A stretch of 11,683 nucleotides of DNA. Source: Bifidobacteriaceae bacterium NR021. GTDB taxonomy: Bacteria; Actinomycetota; Actinomycetes; Actinomycetales; Bifidobacteriaceae. Shown one piece after another: positions 1 through 6,922 of the stretch. Where the stretch lies: NCBI GenBank assembly GCA_003585845.1, contig NQOP01000002.1:377096-388778 (forward strand), written 5' to 3'. The number at the start of each line of letters is the position of its first letter. Within the stretch, counting starts at the first letter, position 1. A program made the translations under genes and the position numbers. Under the pieces are notes generated by a model. That model saw only the letters and a program-made list of their open reading frames with translations. It made no database searches and was not told where the DNA came from.

Positions 1-13
1 TCATGCTTACATA

Positions 14-50
14 AAAACGTCGAAAACACGGTATGTGTCTTCGACGTTTT
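14..50 (-). terminator. Hairpin terminator downstream of ppa
   Basis: Arms 14-29 (AAAACGTCGAAAACAC) and 35-50 (GTGTCTTCGACGTTTT) pair over 16 positions with one A-C mismatch and a 5-nt loop GGTAT. It lies about 48 nt past the ppa stop. Read on the minus strand the stem is followed by a short U-rich stretch (the complement of the A-run at 13-17), as in an intrinsic terminator. The plus strand also has a T-rich tail (TTTTATTTATT), so it could stop transcription arriving from the left as well. Confidence 0.75.
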
Positions 51-87
51 ATTTATTAGTCTTTAGTTTTTATTGTTTTGCTTATTA

Positions 88-111
88 AAAGCGAAACTTA
101 TTTTTCGCTTT
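88..111 (-). repeat. 9-bp perfect inverted repeat spanning the ppa stop codon
   Basis: AAAGCGAAA (88-96) and TTTCGCTTT (103-111) are exact inverted copies separated by 6 nt that contain the ppa TAA. On the ppa transcript this could form a small stem over the last codons and the stop, upstream of the larger terminator hairpin at 14-50. It may stabilise the mRNA 3' end. It may equally be a chance effect of a lysine/glutamate-rich C-terminus. A function is not shown. Confidence 0.4.
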
Positions 112-592
112 CTTCCAAGCGCTTGCGAGCTGCAACGATTTCCTTCTCAGCCTGCTCTACGCCAGCCCAGAAGTCACCAGGAAGAACTTCCTTACCTGGC
201 TCCAAAGCCTTGTACTGCTCGAAGAAGTGCTTGATTTCAGCCTTGTGATACTCGTTCACGTCATCGATATCCTTGATGTCGTCGAAACGAACGTCTGCTG
301 GAACACACAAAACCTTGTCGTCTCCACCAGCTTCGTCAACCATGTGATACAAGCCAACAGCGCGACACTCAACAACACATCCTGGGAACACAGAATTTGG
401 AATCATAACAAGAGCGTCGAGTGGATCGCCATCTTCGCCCAAAGTGCCATCAATATAACCGTAATCATCTGGATAACCCATAGCTGTGAAAAGAGTGCGA
501 TCCAAGAATACGCGACCAGTTTCGTGATCCACTTCATACTTGTTCTTGGAACCGCGTGGGATCTCTACCACAACGTTAAAAGTTTCTGCCAT
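98..592 (-). CDS. ppa: Soluble inorganic pyrophosphatase (family I)
   Basis: Hydrolyses the pyrophosphate released by biosynthetic reactions to two phosphates, a Mg-dependent cytosolic reaction that pulls nucleotide, protein and polymer synthesis forward. The 164-residue length is normal for bacterial family I enzymes. Visible hallmarks are the N-terminal EIPRGSKNKYEVD segment (substrate-binding Lys/Arg and Glu), DYGYIDGT, and the metal-binding signature EDGDPLDAL with its three aspartates; further acidic residues follow in the KDIDDVNEYH segment. The ATG start has a strong Shine-Dalgarno (CAAAGGAG, complement of 598-605) about six nt upstream. It is transcribed alone, divergently from the acyltransferase, and is followed by a hairpin terminator. 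The C-terminus is charged (RKRLEESEK). Function and start are secure. Confidence 0.97.
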   Translation of the reverse strand: MAETFNVVVEIPRGSKNKYEVDHETGRVFLDRTLFTAMGYPDDYGYIDGTLGEDGDPLDALVMIPNSVFPGCVVECRAVGLYHMVDEAGGDDKVLCVPADVRFDDIKDIDDVNEYHKAEIKHFFEQYKALEPGKEVLPGDFWAGVEQAEKEIVAARKRLEESEK

Positions 593-597
593 TTTGG

Positions 598-605
598 CTC
601 CTTTG
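598..605 (-). promoter_or_regulatory. Ribosome binding site of ppa
   Basis: The minus strand reads CAAAGGAG, a near-perfect anti-16S match, with about 6 nt to the ATG. It fixes the ppa start and suggests efficient translation, as expected for a housekeeping enzyme. Confidence 0.8.
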
Positions 606-686
606 ATAACTTTAATAACAATTCATATAACTGTTCTATCTCACTTTAGCGCGCACCGACGAACGACAACAATAGAGCATGCAATA

Positions 687-704
687 CAAAATTTTGTTAA
701 CAAA
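687..704. promoter_or_regulatory. Two overlapping AT-rich palindromes between ppa and the acyltransferase
   Basis: CAAAATTTTG (687-696) and TTTGTTAACAAA (693-704) are both perfect palindromes and share four bases. They sit about 95-110 bp upstream of ppa and about 190 bp upstream of the acyltransferase start. Symmetry of this kind is typical of dimeric repressor operators, but AT-rich DNA makes short palindromes by chance and I cannot name a regulator. Confidence 0.3.
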
Positions 705-778
705 TTTCGTTAAATAATAAACGTTTTGTACCACTTACAGAAGTAGCATAAAATCACCTATTTCTAGAACATCCTAGG

Positions 779-840
779 CGTAGCAACAAGACACGCTTTA
801 AGCTATAAAAGTGTCTTAATACACAGTTACTATTGCTACG
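779..840 (+). repeat. Nested inverted repeat upstream of the acyltransferase
   Basis: Outer arms CGTAGCAA (779-786) and TTGCTACG (833-840) enclose inner arms AAGACAC (788-794) and GTGTCTT (811-817). All are exact. A further TTTA/TAAA pair (797-800/806-809) could cap the inner stem. The segment is AT-rich inside, has no T-tract after it and so is not a typical terminator. A TATAAA hexamer at 804-809 lies in the apex and could be a -10 element for the acyltransferase; no good -35 is visible. It may be an operator or a DNA/RNA structural element. Confidence 0.5.
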
Positions 841-895
841 TTTTACACACGATATGTTGCATACATACCAGTATGGTTACCGAAGCGTAGGCAAG

Positions 896-3322
896 ATGAC
901 AAAAAAGAGATGCGTGAACACTTCCACTGCTTCACAAGCAGATAAATCCTTCAAAACAAAGAAGGTTCCTGCAGAAAAAAATGCTAGTAAAACGACCTCA
1001 ACTAATCTTTCAGCAAACGCAAATAATACCGTAGAAAAAACTATCAATAGCTCAAAAGCTGAAAATAAACAATCATCTACTTTACCTACAAATACTGTTT
1101 CGAAGCGAAATAAAGCAATCGACGGTTTAAGAGCTCTAGCAATTATCGGTATTGTGTGTTTTCATATGCGTCCAAGCCTTCTTACGGGAGGATTCCTTGG
1201 AGTAACACTATTTTTGGTATTGGCAGGATATTTTTGCACGAGATCAGTTCTGCGCTATTTAAACGCAGATGAAAACGCAAAAAATGCAAAAAATATCGAA
1301 GATAATAATAAAAATACTCAAGGAATCAAGCATTACTGGGAGTATTTACTAAAGCGCGTAAAAAGAATTTGGCCATCGACACTTGGAATTATCGCTATAA
1401 CAGCACCAATTATGTGGCTTTTTTCGCCAAGTCTACTACCAAAGTTACAAGCGGATGCTCTTTCAGGCTCCGGATTCTTTAGCAACATAATGTATGTTGC
1501 TCGTAAACTTTCATATTTTGAACAGTCCGGATTACCTTCTCCTATCAAACATCTTTGGTATCTCGGACTTATAATGCAAGCTTTTGTTATATGGCCTATT
1601 ATCCTTGCTGCACTTATTAAATTCGTTCGCAGCAAGCTAGTACGCATGTATATCACAGCAGGATTAGCAATACTTTCTTCTATTCTTACTTTTACTTTTT
1701 CCTACTTATTTGACAATTACACAACTCCAGCTCGCGTCTACTATTCTCTAGATACGAGAGCATCAGAATTCTTAATGGGCGCAATGTTAGCAATGTACGG
1801 CGCTTGGTTTGCAAAACATTCATTCCATGCGTGGCTTATTCATGCATTACATTTGCTAATTGGCAAAAAGAACATATCTGTAAGCTTAGCTTCATCAGTT
1901 AAGTTAGACAGTAGTGCATATAATTCATCACTAACGAAAAAATCAAATAAATCCTACGCAAATAACGAAAAAGTATTTGCTGAAGATGGAATACCTGCTG
2001 ACTTGCGCGAAGGATTACAAATTGATTTATCAGATAATAGCGTAGCTCCAGATATACAAGAACTTCCAAATAACGCATTCAATAAGCCAAAAACTGTTTT
2101 TTATAATCCACTTCATGCATGGCAGAGATCTTGCATTGGACTGTTGGCAACAATTGTGCTGTGCTACTGCTTCGTGTATGCAGAAGGCACATCTTCAGTA
2201 TTTGTTTTTGGCGGATACACAATAACAGCAGCCGCTTGCACACTAATACTGTGGTCTTGCACACAAACTGATAATATTTGCTCAAGAATATTTGCATGGG
2301 CTCCGCTCGCTTATATCGGCAGACGCTCTTTTGCAATTTATTTAGTTCACTTCCCTGTTCTTGAATTATTCAACCCAGCAAATAGAACAACTGCTATTTC
2401 TACAGGAGAGCAAGTCTTTCAGGCACTAGTAATAGTTGCACTTGCAGAATGCTTGTATCAGTTATTTGAAAAGCCAATAAAAGATCAACAATTATTTAAG
2501 CTTATTCGCTCTGTTTCACTAACTTTGTGCTGCATAATTATTGTGTCGTTAATTATCTTGCCAGTAAATTGGCAAGATATAGCTAAGCATAGGTCAATGC
2601 AGCTTCGCCCAGAATTGACAGCACAAGTAGCGCAATCTTCATTGTTAAATAAAAAACCTACTGCTTTTGACAAAACTAATTCTAAGCAAAAAACAAAAGG
2701 AAAAGCAGTTCCAAAAGGTGTGCAAAAGGATGTAGTAAAACAGTCTCTTCCACCTACACCATCGAAGTATCGGATTCTCTTCCCTATTGCAGAAAAAGTT
2801 CCACGAAATCTTGTTACTACTCATACACGAATCGACAAACGACGTAACACTTGTTCCGTAAACTTAACTATGGTTGGAGATTCTATTACTGAAGGCGCTA
2901 AACCATATTTGATGCAAGTTATGCCTAACGCTTATATAGATGGAAAAGTGAGTAGGCAAATTTTCCACGGAGCTGATGAATACGAGAAAGATATTTCTGT
3001 AAAACACGCTGGAGATGTGGTAATTTTCGCTCTTGGAACCAACGGTCCTCCTCGTGACGATAGCGTGCTCCAACATATGGTTGATGTAGCAAAAGGTAGA
3101 CCTGTTTACTTCGTTACAACACGAGTTCCGCAACCTTGGCAGGATGCGACGAACGATAGCTTACGAAAGTTCGCAGCAACTCACCATAATGTTGGCATTA
3201 TAGACTGGCATGGTTTTAGTAATGGTCACTCGGAATATTTGACTGACGATGGAGTTCACTTAACTCCAGTCGGCGGTCCGCAATACGCGAAGATGATTCG
3301 CTTAGCAGTGTGCGGTGGCTGA
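896..3322 (+). CDS. OatA-type membrane O-acyltransferase with C-terminal SGNH domain
   Basis: An integral membrane acyltransferase-3 (OafA/OatA) domain joined to an extracytoplasmic SGNH/GDSL esterase-like domain. Family knowledge: such proteins pass acetyl groups across the membrane and transfer them to cell-wall sugars; OatA acetylates MurNAc and gives lysozyme resistance. From the ATG at 896 it has 808 residues. Residues 1-72 are a Lys/Ser/Thr/Asn-rich low-complexity tail, presumably cytoplasmic. The acyltransferase signature AIDGLRALAI begins near 74, with the conserved His at 90 (CFHMRP) and GGFLGVTLFLVLAGYF. About ten or eleven hydrophobic segments follow to about 560. A hydrophilic insertion occupies about 325-405. 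A Lys/Gln/Pro-rich linker leads to the SGNH domain (about 655-808): GDS with Ser663, LGTNG with Asn716, and DGVH with Asp785 and His788. The catalytic set is therefore complete. A TTG at 833 and an ATG at 854 lie upstream in frame, but neither has a ribosome binding site, and the 896 start has only a weak one. The exact substrate is inferred. Confidence 0.85.
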   Translation: MTKKRCVNTSTASQADKSFKTKKVPAEKNASKTTSTNLSANANNTVEKTINSSKAENKQSSTLPTNTVSKRNKAIDGLRALAIIGIVCFHMRPSLLTGGFLGVTLFLVLAGYFCTRSVLRYLNADENAKNAKNIEDNNKNTQGIKHYWEYLLKRVKRIWPSTLGIIAITAPIMWLFSPSLLPKLQADALSGSGFFSNIMYVARKLSYFEQSGLPSPIKHLWYLGLIMQAFVIWPIILAALIKFVRSKLVRMYITAGLAILSSILTFTFSYLFDNYTTPARVYYSLDTRASEFLMGAMLAMYGAWFAKHSFHAWLIHALHLLIGKKNISVSLASSVKLDSSAYNSSLTKKSNKSYANNEKVFAEDGIPADLREGLQIDLSDNSVAPDIQELPNNAFNKPKTVFYNPLHAWQRSCIGLLATIVLCYCFVYAEGTSSVFVFGGYTITAAACTLILWSCTQTDNICSRIFAWAPLAYIGRRSFAIYLVHFPVLELFNPANRTTAISTGEQVFQALVIVALAECLYQLFEKPIKDQQLFKLIRSVSLTLCCIIIVSLIILPVNWQDIAKHRSMQLRPELTAQVAQSSLLNKKPTAFDKTNSKQKTKGKAVPKGVQKDVVKQSLPPTPSKYRILFPIAEKVPRNLVTTHTRIDKRRNTCSVNLTMVGDSITEGAKPYLMQVMPNAYIDGKVSRQIFHGADEYEKDISVKHAGDVVIFALGTNGPPRDDSVLQHMVDVAKGRPVYFVTTRVPQPWQDATNDSLRKFAATHHNVGIIDWHGFSNGHSEYLTDDGVHLTPVGGPQYAKMIRLAVCGG

Positions 3323-3327
3323 AAATT

Positions 3328-3353
3328 AGAGTTATAGCGCGCTAAAACTTTTT
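3328..3353 (+). terminator. Weak intrinsic terminator after the acyltransferase
   Basis: AGTTATAG, loop CGCG, CTAAAACT forms a short stem with one A-A mismatch, followed immediately by a run of T (3349-3353). It starts a few nt after the stop codon. It suggests that the acyltransferase is transcribed separately from zwf. The stem is weak, so read-through is possible. Confidence 0.45.
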
Positions 3354-3367
3354 AATACCGTTATTAA
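3352..3367. repeat. AT-only inverted repeat upstream of zwf
   Basis: TTAATA (3352-3357) and TATTAA (3362-3367) are perfect inverted arms around CCGT. They lie about 60 bp upstream of the zwf start and could be an operator for the zwf promoter. The short AT-only arms make chance likely. Confidence 0.25.
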
Positions 3368-3425
3368 GCGTAATAAATTGCGTTTTGCGTGGTGAAAATA
3401 GCTACGAAATATTACGATAGTATTT

Positions 3426-5006
3426 ATGACTGAGTTGAGGACACTACATAATTCGCAAGACGCTGGGGAAAGCGCATCTACTTGGACGAATCCTTTGCGC
3501 GATCCGCGTGATTTGCGTTTAGCTCGTATTGCGGGCCCGTGCAGCCTAGTAATTTTTGGCATTACTGGCGATTTAGCACGCAAAAAACTTATGCCAGCAG
3601 TATATGACTTGGCTAATCGCGGTCTTTTGCCTCCAGGATTTGGTTTAACTGGTTTTGCAAGACGCGATTGGACTGATGAGCATTTTGTAAACTTTGTGCG
3701 CGAAAATATTGAGCAGCATTGCAGAACGCCATTTCGTGAGTCAACTTGGATTAATCTCGCTAAAGGCATACGTTTCGTACGCGGCACTTTTGACGATGCG
3801 TCTGCATTTGAGCGTTTAAGCAAAACAGTGAACGAGCTTGATCGAGACAGAGGTACTCGAGGAAATCACGCTTTTTACATGTCTATTCCACCTTCCAGCT
3901 TCCCAGTTGTTGCGCAACAACTTGCAGCATCAGGTCTTTCGCACTCTTCTGAACATGCTTGGCGACGCGTAATTATTGAAAAGCCTTTTGGACACGATTT
4001 AGCGAGCGCACGAGAGTTGGATCGCGTTGTTTCTGAAGTTTTTGATCCTAATTCTGTGTTCCGAATTGACCATTATTTAGGCAAGGAAACTGTGCAAAAC
4101 TTGCTTGCTTTCCGCTTTGCTAACGCAATGTATGAGCCAATCTGGAATGCAAATTACGTCGATCACGTGCAAATTACGATGGCTGAAGATATTGGCATTG
4201 GCGGAAGAGCCGGATACTACGACGGAATCGGCGCCGCACGTGACGTGATTCAGAACCATTTGCTTCAACTTATGGCTCTTACTGCTATGGAAGAGCCTGT
4301 AAGTTTCCGCGCTAGCGATTTGACTGCTGAAAAAACGAAAGTTCTATCCGCAATCCGACTACCTCAAGACTTGGCTGCCAATACCGCTCGAGGACAGTAT
4401 GCAGCAGGATGGCAAGGCTCTTACAAAGCTGTTGGATACTTGGAAGAGCAAGGAATCGATCCTAAAAGCACTACTGAAACGTACGCTGCTGTACGACTTG
4501 ACGTTGATACTCGCCGTTGGGCTGGAGTTCCATTCTACTTGCGAACCGGAAAACGTTTAGGCAAGCGCGTTACGGAAATTGCTGTTATTTTTAAGCGCGC
4601 TCCGCATTTGCCGTTTGAGTCTACTGCAGTTCGAGAGCTTGGTAGCAATGCTATTGTGATTCGAGTGCAGCCAGACGAGGGCGTTACTATGCGATTTGGC
4701 GCGAAAGTTCCTGGCGGAACTGCTATGGAAGTTCGAGACGTTTCTATGGACTTTAGTTACGGACGCTCTTTTACTGAAAGTTCCCCTGAAGCTTACGAGC
4801 GCTTGATTCTTGACGTACTTCTTGGCGAACCACCACTATTCCCAACTACGCAAGAAGTAGATTTAAGTTGGAAGATTCTTGACCCTATTGAGGAATTCTG
4901 GAGTTCGCTTGGCACACAACCGCAACCGTATCGCGCTGGAACGTGGGGTCCAGCAGAAGCTGATGCTATGCTTGCTCGAGATAATCGCCATTGGAGGCTG
5001 CCATGA
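3426..5006 (+). CDS. zwf: Glucose-6-phosphate 1-dehydrogenase
   Basis: Oxidises glucose 6-phosphate to 6-phosphogluconolactone with NADP+, the entry step of the oxidative pentose phosphate pathway, in the cytosol. The 526 residues match the actinobacterial enzyme length. The N-terminal nucleotide-binding loop is GITGDLARKK (from residue 45). The active-site signature RIDHYLGKE lies at residues 213-221, including the Asp-His pair at 215-216. EKPFGHDL and the C-terminal LRTGKR segment are also family features. The first 30 or so residues form a variable lead-in. An in-frame stop at 3399-3401 and no other start in between make the ATG at 3426 the only reasonable start, yet no Shine-Dalgarno precedes it. 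A TACGAT hexamer at 3413-3418 would place transcription start at or next to the ATG, so the mRNA may be leaderless. The stop overlaps the opcA start (ATGA), implying translational coupling. Confidence 0.97.
   Translation: MTELRTLHNSQDAGESASTWTNPLRDPRDLRLARIAGPCSLVIFGITGDLARKKLMPAVYDLANRGLLPPGFGLTGFARRDWTDEHFVNFVRENIEQHCRTPFRESTWINLAKGIRFVRGTFDDASAFERLSKTVNELDRDRGTRGNHAFYMSIPPSSFPVVAQQLAASGLSHSSEHAWRRVIIEKPFGHDLASARELDRVVSEVFDPNSVFRIDHYLGKETVQNLLAFRFANAMYEPIWNANYVDHVQITMAEDIGIGGRAGYYDGIGAARDVIQNHLLQLMALTAMEEPVSFRASDLTAEKTKVLSAIRLPQDLAANTARGQYAAGWQGSYKAVGYLEEQGIDPKSTTETYAAVRLDVDTRRWAGVPFYLRTGKRLGKRVTEIAVIFKRAPHLPFESTAVRELGSNAIVIRVQPDEGVTMRFGAKVPGGTAMEVRDVSMDFSYGRSFTESSPEAYERLILDVLLGEPPLFPTTQEVDLSWKILDPIEEFWSSLGTQPQPYRAGTWGPAEADAMLARDNRHWRLP
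4993..4997 (+). promoter_or_regulatory. Ribosome binding site of opcA inside zwf
   Basis: GGAGG lies five nt before the ATG at 5003. This decides the opcA start in favour of 5003 over the in-frame TTG at 4991, which overlaps this site. Confidence 0.75.
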
Positions 5007-5944
5007 TTATCAACCTTCCTGATACTAATACAAGCAAAATTGCAGCAAAAATCGACGAATTGCACGAAGAGCGCGGCGAATCTGCTACTGGTCGAGTGCT
5101 CACTTTGCTTATTGATACAACTCTTAAAGAGTTAGAGCATGCACTTGATGCAGCAAACGCAGCTAGTCGCGAACATCCTTGCCGAGTTATTGCAATGGTT
5201 AGAGATTGGTCTAGCGAGCACGCTGCTGAGCGCGGTGAGGTTGTGCCGAATCTCGATGCTCAAGTACGTTTTGGTGCGGATGCTGGAGCTGGTGAAATTA
5301 TTATTTTGTATCCACACAACGGTTTAGTTCGTCATCCGGATACGCTTGTCATTCCACTACTTGTGCCAGATGCACCGGTTGTTGCATGGTGGCCAACAAA
5401 CGCTCCGGAAGATCCTGCTCACGATTTGCTTGGAGCTATGGCAAGTAGCAGAATTACTGACGCACAGCGAGCAGACGATACTCTTAAAACTGTGCAAAAC
5501 TTGCGCAAAAACTGGTCTCCGCAAGATGCAGATTTGTCTTGGACGCGTTTAACTCCTTGGCGCGCGTTACTCGCTTCTATGCTCGATCAACCTCCACATT
5601 TGCCTATTCTTAGCGCGAAGGTTGTGGGTCCTACTCATTACGTATCTTTGCATTTACTGGCAGCTTGGCTTAAGAGTAGCTTGCACGTTCCTGTAGAAAT
5701 AGTTGAAAATCCTGAAGCTCAAGCTATTACTTCCGTAACTTTAGAACGCGAGGATGGCACATTGTCACTCACTCGCCCTGCTGGCGGAGATCAAGCTTTG
5801 ATTAGTCTGCCTGGACAGGCTGCACAACCTATTGCGCTTCCTATTCGCACTCTGGATGATTGCTTAAGCGAAGAATTGCGACGCATTGATCCTGACGAAA
5901 TTTACGCGCAGTTGGTGCGAGATAATCCTGCAGAAAATGCGTGA
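5003..5944 (+). CDS. opcA: Glucose-6-phosphate dehydrogenase assembly protein OpcA
   Basis: OpcA-family protein of 313 residues, normal for actinobacteria. In cyanobacteria and corynebacteria OpcA binds and activates G6PDH, tuning entry into the oxidative pentose phosphate pathway. It has no known catalytic residues. Recognisable segments are HPCRVI in the N-terminal third, GEIIIL and the PVVAWWP strand near the middle, then SRITDA and the tryptophan-bearing DLSWTRLTPWRALL segment, and a C-terminal IDPDEIYAQL. Its ATG overlaps the zwf stop by an ATGA junction with its own GGAGG site, so the two partners are made from one transcript in coupled fashion, fitting a complex. The reading frame is intact. 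Confidence 0.93.
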   Translation: MIINLPDTNTSKIAAKIDELHEERGESATGRVLTLLIDTTLKELEHALDAANAASREHPCRVIAMVRDWSSEHAAERGEVVPNLDAQVRFGADAGAGEIIILYPHNGLVRHPDTLVIPLLVPDAPVVAWWPTNAPEDPAHDLLGAMASSRITDAQRADDTLKTVQNLRKNWSPQDADLSWTRLTPWRALLASMLDQPPHLPILSAKVVGPTHYVSLHLLAAWLKSSLHVPVEIVENPEAQAITSVTLEREDGTLSLTRPAGGDQALISLPGQAAQPIALPIRTLDDCLSEELRRIDPDEIYAQLVRDNPAENA

Positions 5945-5997
5945 ATCATTACGTGAAACAATTCGTGAAACATTTTCAATGGCATAAAGGAACAACT

Positions 5998-6822
5998 ATG
6001 ACAAATAATGAAGTTACTTTTGCGCATAACGCAAGTATTTACGGATACGATAATCGCGATGTGCTTGCAGCTGTTGCAGCCCAACGCTTGGTGACTCTTA
6101 TTATGGAATCACAGAATGATGTGCAAAATCTCAATAAACCATTCCATTTACTTCTTACTGGTGGCACAGATTCAATACGCATGTTCCAAATGCTTGCTAG
6201 CAATCCACTTTTACCAGCAATTAATTGGAATTTAGTGCATATTTGGTGGGCAGATGAGCGTTTCGTAGCTTATGATAGCGAGGATCGCAATGCACGCAAG
6301 GCTCGCGAAATGTTTCTTAACTTACTTACTTCTAACAAAGCTTTGGCAGAATCTCATATTCACGAAATGCCTGCAGATGAGCGTAATGCGGAGGAAATTG
6401 CAGAAGCCAGCGACGCTGAAAATGACGCTATTTTAGATGCTGCAGCGAGCGACTATGAGGAAGAAATCGTGAGCATACTTGGCAAAGAGCCAGTGTTTGA
6501 TTTAGCTGTACTCGGAATGGGACCTGACGCTCATATGGCTTCACTTTTCCCAGGATTACCGCAGGTTAATAATCGCGATCGCATAGTTTTAGGCGTGAAT
6601 CACTCCCCTAAGTTGCCGCCTATGCGCTTAACTCTTACTGTTCCTGTATTAGCTCACAGCCACCGCACTTGGTTCTTGACTGCTGGAGTAGAAAAAGGTG
6701 CTGCTTTAATGAATGTACTTTCTGGTGATAATAATCCAGAATATCCTGCGTCTTTTGCAAACGGAACTGACGAAATCTCTTGGCTAACCACCACAGAAAC
6801 TTTGCAAGCTGCTATTAAGTAA
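5998..6822 (+). CDS. pgl: 6-phosphogluconolactonase
   Basis: Hydrolyses 6-phosphogluconolactone, the product of Zwf, to 6-phosphogluconate, the substrate of Gnd. From the ATG at 5998 it has 274 residues, within the usual range. It shows the lactonase/NagB-like fold motifs: LLTGGTDS near the N-terminus (phosphate-binding loop), WWADERFV with Asp86-Glu87-Arg88, and GMGPDAHMASLFPG (173 onward), where the canonical GxGxDGH has PDAH with His179. Residues 126-155 are strongly acidic (Asp/Glu/Ala-rich), probably a surface loop. The start is chosen for AAAGGAAC seven nt upstream; a GTG at 5941 overlapping the opcA stop would add 19 residues but has no ribosome binding site. It lies 53 nt after opcA with no terminator between, so it is the third gene of the zwf operon. 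A strong hairpin follows it. Confidence 0.94.
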   Translation: MTNNEVTFAHNASIYGYDNRDVLAAVAAQRLVTLIMESQNDVQNLNKPFHLLLTGGTDSIRMFQMLASNPLLPAINWNLVHIWWADERFVAYDSEDRNARKAREMFLNLLTSNKALAESHIHEMPADERNAEEIAEASDAENDAILDAAASDYEEEIVSILGKEPVFDLAVLGMGPDAHMASLFPGLPQVNNRDRIVLGVNHSPKLPPMRLTLTVPVLAHSHRTWFLTAGVEKGAALMNVLSGDNNPEYPASFANGTDEISWLTTTETLQAAIK

Positions 6823-6866
6823 CTTGCATAGCTTTCTAGCAACATGCATAATACTCAGAACAATAA

Positions 6867-6904
6867 ATAACAGACCTCTGCATAATAATGCAAAGGTCTG
6901 TTAT
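6867..6904. terminator. Bidirectional terminator between convergent pgl and gnd
   Basis: Arms ATAACAGACCTCTGCAT (6867-6883) and 6888-6904 pair over 17 positions with one mismatch and a 4-nt loop AATA. This is the strongest hairpin in the window. It starts 44 nt past the pgl stop and lies 18 nt past the gnd stop on the other strand. Tails are AT-rich rather than long T runs on both sides. It most likely ends both transcripts. Confidence 0.8.
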
Positions 6905-6922
6905 CTCTAAATATTATTTGAT

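Noticed and set aside
227-649. 140-codon plus-strand frame antisense to ppa
   Set aside because: It lies almost wholly on the opposite strand of a clear pyrophosphatase gene, has no ribosome binding site, and its product resembles no family I know.
833-895. Upstream TTG (833) or ATG (854) start for the acyltransferase
   Set aside because: Neither has a ribosome binding site; the TTG overlaps an arm of the nested inverted repeat. The ATG at 896 is preferred, although its own site is weak, so this is not fully settled.
3332-3823. 163-codon minus-strand frame antisense to zwf
   Set aside because: It mirrors the conserved coding frame of zwf, has no supporting start signals and looks like a by-product of codon composition.
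5941-5997. GTG start for pgl overlapping the opcA stop
   Set aside because: The overlap is tempting, but there is no ribosome binding site before 5941, while AAAGGAAC stands at the right distance before the ATG at 5998.
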